Shown here: piece after piece, positions 53,950-61,469 of the stretch
How the letters are laid out: every line of letters starts with the position of its first letter
Numbering within the stretch: position 1 is the stretch's first letter
Source of the DNA: Renibacterium salmoninarum ATCC 33209
Lineage (GTDB): Bacteria > Actinomycetota > Actinomycetes > Actinomycetales > Micrococcaceae
Length of the DNA: 64,000 nucleotides
Direction: 5' to 3'
NCBI RefSeq assembly: GCF_000018885.1
Contig: NC_010168.1
Location: 1,240,001-1,304,000, forward strand
Made by a program: the position numbers and the translations under genes
The notes under the pieces: model-generated
Told to the model about the DNA's origin: nothing
Databases searched by the model: none
The model's input: the letters and a program-made list of their open reading frames with translations, nothing else

Positions 53950-54738
53950 TTAGGCTGCGAAAAAGGCGATAGCGGCTTGTTTGAACGCCCTTGAAGTAAT
54001 GGCGTTGAAGTGGTTCCGGGCCGGCAAAATCAGAATCTCGGCGTGACCATTCAACTCGGCCAGCTTTGGCATTTTCTCAGCTAATTTGTCCTTCTCGCCG
54101 GCCACAAACAGGATCGGCATCTTCGGGACTGACTCGGTTGCGTCGTAGGGCTCAGTTTTGACGGCCCGAGCCATCGACAGCAGCGCGAACATGTCATTTC
54201 CGGGGATCTGTTGCGCCCAGCCAATAAGATCGGCTGTCACCGGATCAGCGATCGGAGTTCCCGAAGTTAGCATCTCCTCGGCCTGTGCCAAGTTGAAGTC
54301 AGCGAGTGGATCATCGGCCGCCGGGCCACCCAAAACCATTCGATGCACTAGCTCAGGCTGAGCTGCGCCGAATTCCCAAGCGAAGCGGGCACCCAGCGAA
54401 TAGCCGATGATGTCCACGCCCGAGGTTGGATCTTCGGCGTCGAGCGGTTTGACGCCTTCATCGGCCAGAAGCTGGAGGATTTCGGCTCGAATCCGGCTTG
54501 GTGTGTATTCGTCCAGCGCCTCCGGTGCCGGGTTACCGCCATGCCCGGGTAGATCAACCGCTATCACCCGTCGTCCAGCATCGGTGAGCGGCTGAATCCA
54601 GCCAGATTGCACCCAGTTAAATTCTGCTGACGAACCAAAGCCGTGCAGCATCAGTAGCGGACGGCCGGAATCTGCGCCGAAATGATGCACGCGCAGCGTG
54701 GAAGCCCGTCCTTCTACTGAGTGAACTGAGTGCGGCAT
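53950..54738 (-). CDS. Alpha/beta hydrolase of the 2-oxoacid dehydrogenase operon
   Basis: A 262-residue alpha/beta hydrolase with oxyanion motif LMLHGFGSSAEFNWVQSG, nucleophile GYSLGARFAWEFG, acid in LFVAGEKDKLAEKMPK and His in PARNHFNAI. Its ATG overlaps the stop of the lipoyl-domain gene (TAATG). Lipoyl domain plus alpha/beta hydrolase in a row matches the two halves of AcoC-like acetoin dehydrogenase E2 proteins, in which the two are fused. A similar unit, here split into two genes, is the simplest reading. Substrate unknown. Confidence 0.88.
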   Translation of the reverse strand: MPHSVHSVEGRASTLRVHHFGADSGRPLLMLHGFGSSAEFNWVQSGWIQPLTDAGRRVIAVDLPGHGGNPAPEALDEYTPSRIRAEILQLLADEGVKPLDAEDPTSGVDIIGYSLGARFAWEFGAAQPELVHRMVLGGPAADDPLADFNLAQAEEMLTSGTPIADPVTADLIGWAQQIPGNDMFALLSMARAVKTEPYDATESVPKMPILFVAGEKDKLAEKMPKLAELNGHAEILILPARNHFNAITSRAFKQAAIAFFAA

Positions 54739-55067
54739 TAGTCCTCATCCAGGTTCATGGACAAACGAACCCGACGTTTCGGTGCTTCTTCGGTCGGGAC
54801 GGTGCCAACGATCCCGGCCGTGTCATCTGGCACCTCGAAGATAATCAGCGGGTCGCCGACCTGAATTACGTCGCCAGGTTCACCGAAAATCTTGACAACT
54901 TTTCCGGCTTGCGGTGAGGGGAGTTCCACCGATGATTTAGTGGTCTCTACTTCAACCATCGGCGTGTTTCGTTCAATCTGATCGCCTTCGGCTACCAACC
55001 ACTCAAGCACGGTTGCATCGATCAAGCCTTCGCCCAGATCCGGCAAAGGGAAAGAAATTTCAGCCAC
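54738..55067 (-). CDS. Stand-alone biotin/lipoyl-domain protein (E2-like)
   Basis: A 109-residue protein made of a single lipoyl domain: MAEISFPLPDLGEGLIDATVLEWLVAEGD, the lipoylated Lys in VEVETTKSSVELPSP, and GDVIQVGDPLIIFEVPDD, followed by a ~25-residue tail. Canonical E2 components add a subunit-binding domain and a ~230-residue acyltransferase; neither is here. The GTG at 55067 overlaps the end of the E1 beta gene by 8 nt, so the gene has an in-operon start and not an accidental truncation. It presumably carries the acyl group from E1 to an acceptor or to the adjacent hydrolase. Confidence 0.87.
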   Translation of the reverse strand: MAEISFPLPDLGEGLIDATVLEWLVAEGDQIERNTPMVEVETTKSSVELPSPQAGKVVKIFGEPGDVIQVGDPLIIFEVPDDTAGIVGTVPTEEAPKRRVRLSMNLDED

Positions 55068-56091
55068 GTCGGTACTCCAATACCCGTTGAATGCCAAAGA
55101 GAATTCGATCCACGTTCGGGACGTACTCGTCTTCGAGGTCTCCTGAGGGATACGGTACGTCGAAGCCGGTCACCCGTTCAACTGGTGCTTTGAGCGTGTC
55201 GAAGCAATGTTGAGTTACCTGCGCGGCAATCTCGCCGCCCATTCCGGCGGTCAGCGGGGCCTCATGCACCACGACGGCGCGTTGGGTTTTGGTCACCGAG
55301 GCCGCAATCGTGGCAATGTCTAGCGGCTTGATCCAGCGCACATCCACCACTTCGACGTCGATGCCGTCTTCAGCGGCCAGCTCGGCAACCTTGAGGCAAC
55401 GGGCAACCATGGCGCCATACGCAATGAGGGTCAGGTGTTTGCCTTCGCGGGCCACTCGCGCTCCGTTGAGCTCGCCCGGGTTGGCTAGGTCGACGTCGTC
55501 CTTTTGCCAATAGCGTGGCTTCGGCTCTAAGAACATCACCGGATCTGGCATCTTGGCGGCTAACCGCATCAGGTGATAGGCCTGGTGCGGATTCGATGGC
55601 GAGACCACTTTGAGGCCGGGCACATGCGCGAAGAGCGCTTCCAAGCTTTCGGTGTGCATCTCTGGGGCGCGCAAGCCGCCAAAGCTGGGTACCCGAAGAG
55701 TGATCGGCATTGGCATCGTGCCGCGGCTGCGATAGTTCAGTCGACCGATTTGGCCGATAATCTGGTTCACCGCGGGGTAGGCAAAACCGTCGAATTGCAC
55801 TTCAGGAATGGGGTGATAACCAGCGATGGCTAGGCCGACGCTCATACCGAGGATGCCGGATTCGGCCAACGGAGTATCGAATACCCGGCGGTCGCCGAAC
55901 TCAGCTTGGAGGCCATCAGTCACGCGGAAAACTCCACCGAGCTGACCGACGTCCTCGCCGAGGATAACAACTTTGGCATCTTCGCGCATCGCATCAGCCA
56001 ATGCGCGATTGATTGCTTTTTGCATTGAAATCTCTGTTGTTGCGGTGTTCGTCACCGATGCCGCCTCTCGTTCCAAAACCGACTCAGACAT
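55060..56091 (-). CDS. 2-oxoacid dehydrogenase E1 component, beta subunit
   Basis: A 343-residue transketolase-like beta subunit of a thiamine-diphosphate 2-oxoacid dehydrogenase. Typical segments are QKAINRALADAMREDAKVVILGEDVGQLGGVF, FDTPLAESGILGMSVGLAIAGYHPIPEVQFDGFAYPAVNQIIGQIGRL, HTESLEALFAHVPGLKVVSPS and VVDVRWIKPLD. It overlaps both flanking genes, in a strict alpha-beta-lipoyl-hydrolase order. The substrate could be branched-chain oxo-acids (as in bkd operons), pyruvate or acetoin. The neighbouring amino-acid permease and Lrp-type regulator favour an amino-acid-derived oxo-acid. Confidence 0.93.
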   Translation of the reverse strand: MSESVLEREAASVTNTATTEISMQKAINRALADAMREDAKVVILGEDVGQLGGVFRVTDGLQAEFGDRRVFDTPLAESGILGMSVGLAIAGYHPIPEVQFDGFAYPAVNQIIGQIGRLNYRSRGTMPMPITLRVPSFGGLRAPEMHTESLEALFAHVPGLKVVSPSNPHQAYHLMRLAAKMPDPVMFLEPKPRYWQKDDVDLANPGELNGARVAREGKHLTLIAYGAMVARCLKVAELAAEDGIDVEVVDVRWIKPLDIATIAASVTKTQRAVVVHEAPLTAGMGGEIAAQVTQHCFDTLKAPVERVTGFDVPYPSGDLEDEYVPNVDRILFGIQRVLEYRRG

Positions 56092-57157
56092 GTTCGCTCT
56101 CCTCGCGCCACGCCGCGGCCTGGGCTTTCAAAGCCTCGGTGGGCTCCTGGAAGACGAAGTCGAAGATCTCGGTTCCCGGGCGGGCACCAAGGGCCTCGAT
56201 CCCATGCCGAGTGGATTCTTCTTCAGCTTCGGCTGCGCTGAGAGCCTCGGCAAAGAACGCGTCATCGGCAACGCCTTGGGCGCGCAGCGCATCAGCGTAT
56301 CGATCCACCGGATCTTGGCCACCTTCAGCGCGTTCTTCCTCGAGGGAACGGTAGCGTCCTGGATCATCACTGGTCGAGTGTGGTCCACGTCGATAGGTCA
56401 TTGCCTCGATCAATACCGGGCCGTTGCCTGCTGAAGCATATGCTCGGGCGGCTTTGGTCGCCGCGTAGACAGCCTCGACGTCGTTGCCGTCGATCTGCAC
56501 GGTGGCTATCCCGTAACCGGCGGCGCGCGCTGATACTGAGCCGCCAGCTACTTGCCGTTCGGTGGGCACTGAAATGGCCCAACCGTTGTTTTGCACGAAG
56601 AAGATCACCGGAGCTTTGAATACCGCGGCAAAGTTCATCGCCTCGTGTACATCGCCTTGCGAGGAGCCGCCATCACCGAAATAGGTCACTGCGACATTTA
56701 GTGGCGCGCCCGCTTCGGCTTGGTCCAGAGTCTGGCCATGAGCCCAGCCGACGGCGTGTAGCACCGAACCGGCAACCACGGCCTGGATTGGTGCAAACCG
56801 ACTCGCCATTGGGTCGTAAAGGCCACCATGCCACGTGGCTTTATGTGTACTCATGTAGGCGATCATGTCCACGCCCCAGGCCCGCGCCACACCCACTTCA
56901 CGGTAGGTAGGGAAGATAAAGTCTTTCCCCTTTTCCAGCGCATAGGCGCTGCCAACTTGAGCCGCTTCTTGGCCGCGTCCTGGCGCATAGCCCGGGATGA
57001 TGCCTTGGCGTTGCCACCCAATGGTGGAGACGTCCAGGTGGCGGACGGCGGCCATCAGTTGGTACAGCTCACGCTGCTGGTCAGCGCTCAGGTTCGACGG
57101 TGGCACCTCAAGGGTGGTAACCGTCGTCGAGCGCTCATTTCGGGGTGCGGTACTCAC
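56084..57157 (-). CDS. 2-oxoacid dehydrogenase E1 component, alpha subunit
   Basis: A 357-residue alpha subunit of the E1 decarboxylase, which binds thiamine diphosphate through the motif VTYFGDGGSSQGDVHEAMNFAAVFKAPVIFFVQNNGWAIS. The HST phosphorylation-loop equivalent is MTYRRGPHSTSDDPGRYRS. The N-terminal region includes YQLMAAVRHLD and GQEAAQVGSAYAL. I chose the GTG at 57157 (AGAGG 6 nt upstream); ATG starts at 57217 or 57211 would add ~20 residues. The four-base overlap with E1 beta shows co-translation. Confidence 0.92.
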   Translation of the reverse strand: MSTAPRNERSTTVTTLEVPPSNLSADQQRELYQLMAAVRHLDVSTIGWQRQGIIPGYAPGRGQEAAQVGSAYALEKGKDFIFPTYREVGVARAWGVDMIAYMSTHKATWHGGLYDPMASRFAPIQAVVAGSVLHAVGWAHGQTLDQAEAGAPLNVAVTYFGDGGSSQGDVHEAMNFAAVFKAPVIFFVQNNGWAISVPTERQVAGGSVSARAAGYGIATVQIDGNDVEAVYAATKAARAYASAGNGPVLIEAMTYRRGPHSTSDDPGRYRSLEEERAEGGQDPVDRYADALRAQGVADDAFFAEALSAAEAEEESTRHGIEALGARPGTEIFDFVFQEPTEALKAQAAAWREESEHV

Positions 57158-57258
57158 ATCAGCCTCTCTGCGAACAGGTGTCGCTGTGAGCCTAGTCACC
57201 TGAACGGTCATCTGCAATCTTGCTTAGTCAAGGTGTGTATATTGACACAATTTGTCTA

Positions 57259-58656
57259 TTATTTCTTTGTTTTATCTGACAATTTGAGACCAATCCAACT
57301 GAGAATAGCGATTCCGGCGGTGAGGCCGATCGTGCTCAGCAGCTGAATAGCTACTTGGGCATCTGTGAAGCCAAGAACAAAGACTGCAGCGATCAAGGCC
57401 AGCGTCAGCCAGGACAAATACGGGAAGCCCCACATGGGTAGGCTCATCTTTTCACCGGCGGCATTGGCTCTGCGGCGCAGGATCAATTGGGAAGCCACTG
57501 TTGAAAGCCACATCATCAATACTGTGGAGCCCACGAATTGAAGCAGAATCTTGAGCGCATGCTCTTGATCGATGTAGTTCAGCACAACGGCCATGAATCC
57601 GAAGAGAACTGAGGCGAGTACTGCGATCCGTGGCACCCGATCGGTGCCGAGTTTGCTGATGAACTTCGGTGCCATGCCACGTTCGCTCAGCGAAAAAATC
57701 ATGCGAGAAGAGCCGTAGAGGTTGGCGTTGAGTGCGGAAAGCACCGCAATGGCAATGACTAAAGTGGTCAGCTCTTTGGCGTACGGAATATGAGCTTCGG
57801 CCAGCACCGAGGCGAACGGGTTCTTGGTCTCTGCGGAATCCCAAGGCAGTACCGCTACCATCACCAAAACGGAGCCGATGTAAAAAACCAGGATCCGCCA
57901 AAGTACTGAACGGATGGCGCGGCCCACATTGCGCTCGGCATCTTCCGTTTCCGCGGCAGCAATAGTCACCAGTTCGGTGCCGCCAAAGGCAAAGACCACA
58001 ATAAGCAATCCGGCGGCGACGCCCGCCCAACCAGTAGGTAGGAATCCGCCATGGTCAAACAAGTTGCGAAAACCCGCGCCCGAGCTGCTGGGGATGATCC
58101 CCACGATGAGGAGCACGCCAACAACCAGGAAAATCACGATTACGGCGACTTTGAGGATCGCGAACCAAAACTCAAGCTGACCAAAGCGGCCTACGCCGAG
58201 CAGGTTGATCCCAGTAAATAGCACCATGAAGACCAAAGCGAGCAGCCACTGCGGCAGTACTGGCCAAAGTTCACTTAAGATTTGTGCGGCTCCGGTGGCC
58301 TCGGCAGCAACGACGACGACGATTTGCACCCACCACAGCCAGCCAACAGTAGCGCCGGCAACCTTGCCCATCGCGCGTTCTGCGTAGTAGGAAAAAGCTC
58401 CGCTGTTTGGGTGGGCTGCTGCCATTTCACCCAGCATCCGCATGACGAAGATCAGAATTGCGCCCGCGATCAGGAAAGAGATCAGTACCGCTGGTCCGGC
58501 GACGCCGATGGCTGAACTTGAACCAATGAAGAGGCCGGTGCCAATCGAGGATCCAAGCGCCATCATGATGAGTTGGCGAGGCTTAAGACCACGAGTTAAG
58601 GACTTCTGCGAGCTCTCCAGGGCAGTGGAGGTTTTCGCGGTTTTTGTGTTCGCCAT
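57259..58656 (-). CDS. Amino-acid permease (APC superfamily, GABA-permease type)
   Basis: A 465-residue, 12-span amino-acid:H+ symporter. Signature parts are LKPRQLIMMALGSSIGTGLFIGSSSAIGVAGPAVLISFLIAGAILIFVMRMLGEMAAAHPNSGAFSYYAERAMG and VVFAFGGTELVTIAAAETEDAERNVGRAIRSVLWR, typical of the AAT family (GabP/AnsP/ProY). The N-terminal tail is Ser/Thr-rich. It sits upstream of the E1 operon on the same strand, ~100 bp from the E1 alpha start, and could be co-transcribed with it. It is divergent from a broken Lrp-type regulator, suggesting amino-acid-responsive control. Confidence 0.93.
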   Translation of the reverse strand: MANTKTAKTSTALESSQKSLTRGLKPRQLIMMALGSSIGTGLFIGSSSAIGVAGPAVLISFLIAGAILIFVMRMLGEMAAAHPNSGAFSYYAERAMGKVAGATVGWLWWVQIVVVVAAEATGAAQILSELWPVLPQWLLALVFMVLFTGINLLGVGRFGQLEFWFAILKVAVIVIFLVVGVLLIVGIIPSSSGAGFRNLFDHGGFLPTGWAGVAAGLLIVVFAFGGTELVTIAAAETEDAERNVGRAIRSVLWRILVFYIGSVLVMVAVLPWDSAETKNPFASVLAEAHIPYAKELTTLVIAIAVLSALNANLYGSSRMIFSLSERGMAPKFISKLGTDRVPRIAVLASVLFGFMAVVLNYIDQEHALKILLQFVGSTVLMMWLSTVASQLILRRRANAAGEKMSLPMWGFPYLSWLTLALIAAVFVLGFTDAQVAIQLLSTIGLTAGIAILSWIGLKLSDKTKK

Positions 58657-58685
58657 TGAAAGCTTTCTTCTGATGGGGCATGGGT

Positions 58686-58719
58686 CATATTGTGTGAGTT
58701 ACGACACTTACCATATTGT
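58686..58719. promoter_or_regulatory. CATATTGT direct repeats between permease and Lrp-type gene
   Basis: Two CATATTGT copies start 26 bp apart (58686 and 58712) in the 98-bp divergent region. A related ATTGTGTCAAT palindrome (ATTG/CAAT) lies upstream of the E1 alpha gene near 57243-57253. Similar spacing is compatible with Lrp/AsnC-family operators, which bind several phased sites. No footprint data; only a pattern. Confidence 0.4.
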
Positions 58720-58754
58720 CAGGTGAACGGTATTTCAACCTTAAGGATTGACTA

Positions 58755-59220
58755 GTGGTAGATGCATTCGATGCAAGAATTGTCAAGCTCTACACCCAAG
58801 AGCCGCGCACTTCTGTTCTTGAGGAGTCACGGCAACTTGGCGTTGCCCGAGCCACCCAGGTTTCGCGGTTGGAGAAGCTGCAAGCCTCCGGCGCAATTCG
58901 GTCTTGGGCTCCCACTTTGGAGCCGGTGAATTTTGGCTATCCAGTCTTAAGCGTTTTGTTTTCTGACGATCCAGCAGGACCAAGGGCATGATGCGGTTGT
59001 CTCTGCGTTGGTCGGTATCCCCGAAATTATTGATGTGCATACCGTCTCGGGTGAGAGCGACATGTTGGTCAAGGTCGCTGCCCGATCAAATTCGGATTTA
59101 CAGCGCGTTTTAGACGCCATCGCCTCAACCAAAGTCGTGGTTCGATCGTCGACGGTGCTTGCGCTGAATACTCATTTCGAAGCTCGGACGCTGCCGCTTT
59201 TCGAAGCCTCAGCAGAATAA
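58755..59220 (+). pseudogene. Lrp/AsnC-family regulator, frameshifted
   Basis: A ~155-residue transcriptional regulator. The N-terminal HTH frame (58755-58991) reads MVDAFDARIVKLYTQEPRTSVLEESRQLGVARATQVSRLEKLQASGAIRSW with an AAGGA ribosome-binding site and GTG start. Near 58948 the frame changes: the expected sequence (AFCFLTIQQDQGHDAVVSALVGIPEIIDVHTVSGESDMLVKVAARSNSDLQRVLDAIASTKVV) is in the next frame and runs to 59220 as the RAM/AsnC ligand-binding domain. One indel separates it from function. It faces the amino-acid permease and E1 operon, so its loss may make them unregulated. Confidence 0.88.
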
Positions 59221-59234
59221 CCTCCCTCTTATTT

Positions 59235-59301
59235 CAAACGGTGCACCACTTTTGGGCCTTAAAACCCCTAGTTTTAAGGCCCAAAAGTGGTGCACCGTTT
59301 G
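59235..59301. repeat. 31-bp-stem palindrome after the Lrp-type gene
   Basis: Perfect 31-bp inverted repeat (59235-59265 with 59271-59301) around a 5-nt loop CCCTA. The arm contains GGTGCACCAC and GGGCCTTAAAAC, which is unrelated to the GTCGAGTTGTGG palindromes. It starts 15 bp after the regulator's stop codon and would form a very stable terminator-like hairpin ahead of the nad operon. Confidence 0.92.
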
Positions 59302-59347
59302 CTGGTGGGATGGGGAGGATTTGATTGCGTCGGTGAGCGGGTCTACT

Positions 59348-59378
59348 ATTAGTTAAAGTCAAAATGACTATAACTAAT
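59348..59378 (+). promoter_or_regulatory. NrtR-type operator over the nrtR start codon
   Basis: Inverted repeat ATTAGTTAAAGTCA (59348-59361) / TGACTATAACTAAT (59365-59378), with 13 of 14 positions complementary and a 3-nt centre. The GTCA...TGAC core with flanking TTA/TAA is the layout of NrtR boxes. The ATG (59364) lies inside it, so binding would block initiation directly and autoregulate the whole nad operon. Assignment rests on the identity of the adjacent gene. Confidence 0.75.
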
Positions 59379-60143
59379 CTTGGTCGAGGGGAGGCGCACG
59401 TCAACGCTGATTATGCCAACGCGACCAATGTATCGGAGCGCCAATCTGCTCCGCCCACACTGGCTATTTCAACGGTCATCTTTGCACTTCGCGAAGCTGA
59501 AGGAACCGGCAGGACTAGCCTCTGGCTACCCCTTGTGTGTCGAATCCGGGAGCCTTTTAAAGGCCAGTGGGCTTTACCTGGCGGCCCTTTGAGTCACGAA
59601 GAATCTTTGCAGGGCGCGGCTGGGCGCAATTTGGCCGAGACTACCGGTTTGAAGCCGCTTTATCTAGAACAGCTGTACGCCTTTGGTGGCTTGCAACGTG
59701 CTGCGAGCTGCGCGCCAAACCTAGCGGCTCCACGAGTGGTGTCGATCGTCCACTGGGCGCTAGTTCAATCAACCGAAGCCGCCCTGGCCTTGGAATCAGA
59801 TAATGTGCGCTGGTTTAAAGCTGATTCCTTGTCCACAACTCTGCCTGAGGGCCTGGCCTTCGATCACAACGAGATTGTCGATTATGCCCTGTGGCGGCTG
59901 CGCAACAAGATCGAATACGGCTCAATTGCCTACCACCTATTAGGCGAGAAATTTACGTTGGCCCAAGTTCGCGAAGTCTACGAGGCGGTACTGGGCCGGG
60001 AGCTGGAGCCAGCTAATTTCAGGCGTCAACTCAAATCCACGCCAGATATTGCCGAAACTGATGAATATTTGCAAGGCGGGAAGCACCGCCCGCCCAAGCT
60101 TTACCGCTACACCGGTAACACCGACGTCATTAGCTCGAATTGA
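59364..60143 (+). CDS. nrtR: NrtR: Nudix-related NAD biosynthesis regulator
   Basis: A 259-residue protein with a Nudix-like ADP-ribose-sensing domain (~30-165) and a C-terminal winged helix (EYGSIAYHLLGEKFTLAQVREVYEAVLGRELEPANFRRQLKSTPDIAETDEYLQGGKHRPPKLYRY). The Nudix box is degenerate: in GGPLSHEESLQGAAGRNLAETTGL the catalytic RE and EE become RN and ET, so hydrolase activity is probably lost, as in known NrtR repressors. It heads the nadA-nadB-nadC operon with a palindrome at its own start. NAD-related metabolites such as ADP-ribose would relieve repression. The start at 59364 lacks a ribosome-binding site, so the mRNA may be leaderless. Confidence 0.88.
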   Translation: MTITNLGRGEAHVNADYANATNVSERQSAPPTLAISTVIFALREAEGTGRTSLWLPLVCRIREPFKGQWALPGGPLSHEESLQGAAGRNLAETTGLKPLYLEQLYAFGGLQRAASCAPNLAAPRVVSIVHWALVQSTEAALALESDNVRWFKADSLSTTLPEGLAFDHNEIVDYALWRLRNKIEYGSIAYHLLGEKFTLAQVREVYEAVLGRELEPANFRRQLKSTPDIAETDEYLQGGKHRPPKLYRYTGNTDVISSN

Positions 60144-60169
60144 ACAACTCCTAGATCAGTGAGAAGACC

Positions 60170-61462
60170 ATGAGTTCAGTCAACACCGCAATCCAGCTTT
60201 CCGTCCGCGGCGCTAGCAATAGCGCCACCTGTGGCACGGACTTGGCCCAAGGCCCGTGGGAATTCGACCTCGCCGAGGCACTCAATGGCGTTCCTGGCTA
60301 CGGTCCGGGGGCATCGGTGGCCGATACGGCGCCAAGTAGTACGCCACGGCAAGGCGATATTCCGCAAGAGTATAAGGACGCAAGCAACGAGGAGCTCGAT
60401 GCTCGCATCCTTGCCGCGCAAGCGAAGCTGGGCGAACGAGTGGTAGTTCTGGGCCACTTCTACCAGCGCGATGAAGTGATCAAATACGCCGATTTCGTGG
60501 GCGACTCCTTCCAGCTGGCGAATGCCGCGAAATCTAAACCGGCAGCTGAAGCCATCGTCTTTTGCGGCGTGCATTTCATGGCCGAAACGGCAGACATGCT
60601 TTCTGGCCCAGAGCAAGCAGTCATCCTGACCAATTTGGCGGCTGGTTGTTCGATGGCGGATATGGCCGATATTGCCTTGGTGGAAGCTTGCTGGGCGCAG
60701 CTTGAAGAGATCTATGGTTCGATGACGACGCCGGACGCCGAAGGTAAGGTGCCGGTTATCCCGGTAACCTACATGAATTCCTCGGCAGCGCTCAAAGGGT
60801 TTTGCGGCGAGCACGGCGGCATTGTCTGCACATCGTCGAATGCTAAGACCGTTCTAGAGTGGGCTTTCCAGCGCGGGCAGCGAGTGCTGTTCTTCCCTGA
60901 TCAGCATTTGGGCCGCAACACGGCTAAGGCTATGGGTGTTCCGCTTGAAGAAATGCCGATGTGGTCGCCTCGTAAGCCTTTTGGCGGCAACGATCCACAA
61001 TCGCTCCAGGACGCCCGGGTCATTTTGTGGCACGGCTTCTGCTCGGTACACAAGCGATTCAGTGTGGCGCAAATTGCCAAGGCTCGTGAGGATTTTCCTG
61101 GTGTTCGGGTGATTGTGCACCCTGAGTGCCCCATGCCGGTGGTCGACGCCGCAGATGAGGCAGGCTCGACGGACTACATTGTGAAAGCGATTCAGGCGGC
61201 ACCAGCAGGGAGTACCTTCGCCATTGGCACAGAAATTAACCTGGTCAATCGGCTTGCTGAAGAATACCCTCAGCACACCATTTTCTGCTTGGACCCGGTA
61301 ATCTGCCCTTGCTCAACGATGTACCGGATTCACCCAGGCTATTTGGCTTGGGTCTTGGAATCTTTCCTTGACGGTGAAATTCAGAATCAAATTACCGTTT
61401 CTGAAGACGTTGCGGTGCCGGCACGGGTGGCCTTGGAGCGGATGCTGGCGGCCCGGCCGTGA
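60170..61462 (+). CDS. nadA: Quinolinate synthase
   Basis: A [4Fe-4S] enzyme that condenses iminoaspartate with dihydroxyacetone phosphate to quinolinate. 430 residues. Cys ligand candidates lie in IVFCGVHFMAETADML, GIVCTSSNAKTVLEWA and VICPCSTMYRIHPGYLAWVLE. HPECPMPVVDAADEAGSTDYI and FPDQHLGRNTAKAMG are also typical. The N-terminal ~70 residues are an extension common in actinobacteria. It follows nrtR by 26 bp. A cysteine desulfurase-like gene at the end of the operon could build its cluster. Intact, but its substrate supplier (nadB) is broken. Confidence 0.95.
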   Translation: MSSVNTAIQLSVRGASNSATCGTDLAQGPWEFDLAEALNGVPGYGPGASVADTAPSSTPRQGDIPQEYKDASNEELDARILAAQAKLGERVVVLGHFYQRDEVIKYADFVGDSFQLANAAKSKPAAEAIVFCGVHFMAETADMLSGPEQAVILTNLAAGCSMADMADIALVEACWAQLEEIYGSMTTPDAEGKVPVIPVTYMNSSAALKGFCGEHGGIVCTSSNAKTVLEWAFQRGQRVLFFPDQHLGRNTAKAMGVPLEEMPMWSPRKPFGGNDPQSLQDARVILWHGFCSVHKRFSVAQIAKAREDFPGVRVIVHPECPMPVVDAADEAGSTDYIVKAIQAAPAGSTFAIGTEINLVNRLAEEYPQHTIFCLDPVICPCSTMYRIHPGYLAWVLESFLDGEIQNQITVSEDVAVPARVALERMLAARP

Positions 61463-61469
61463 GTCGATC

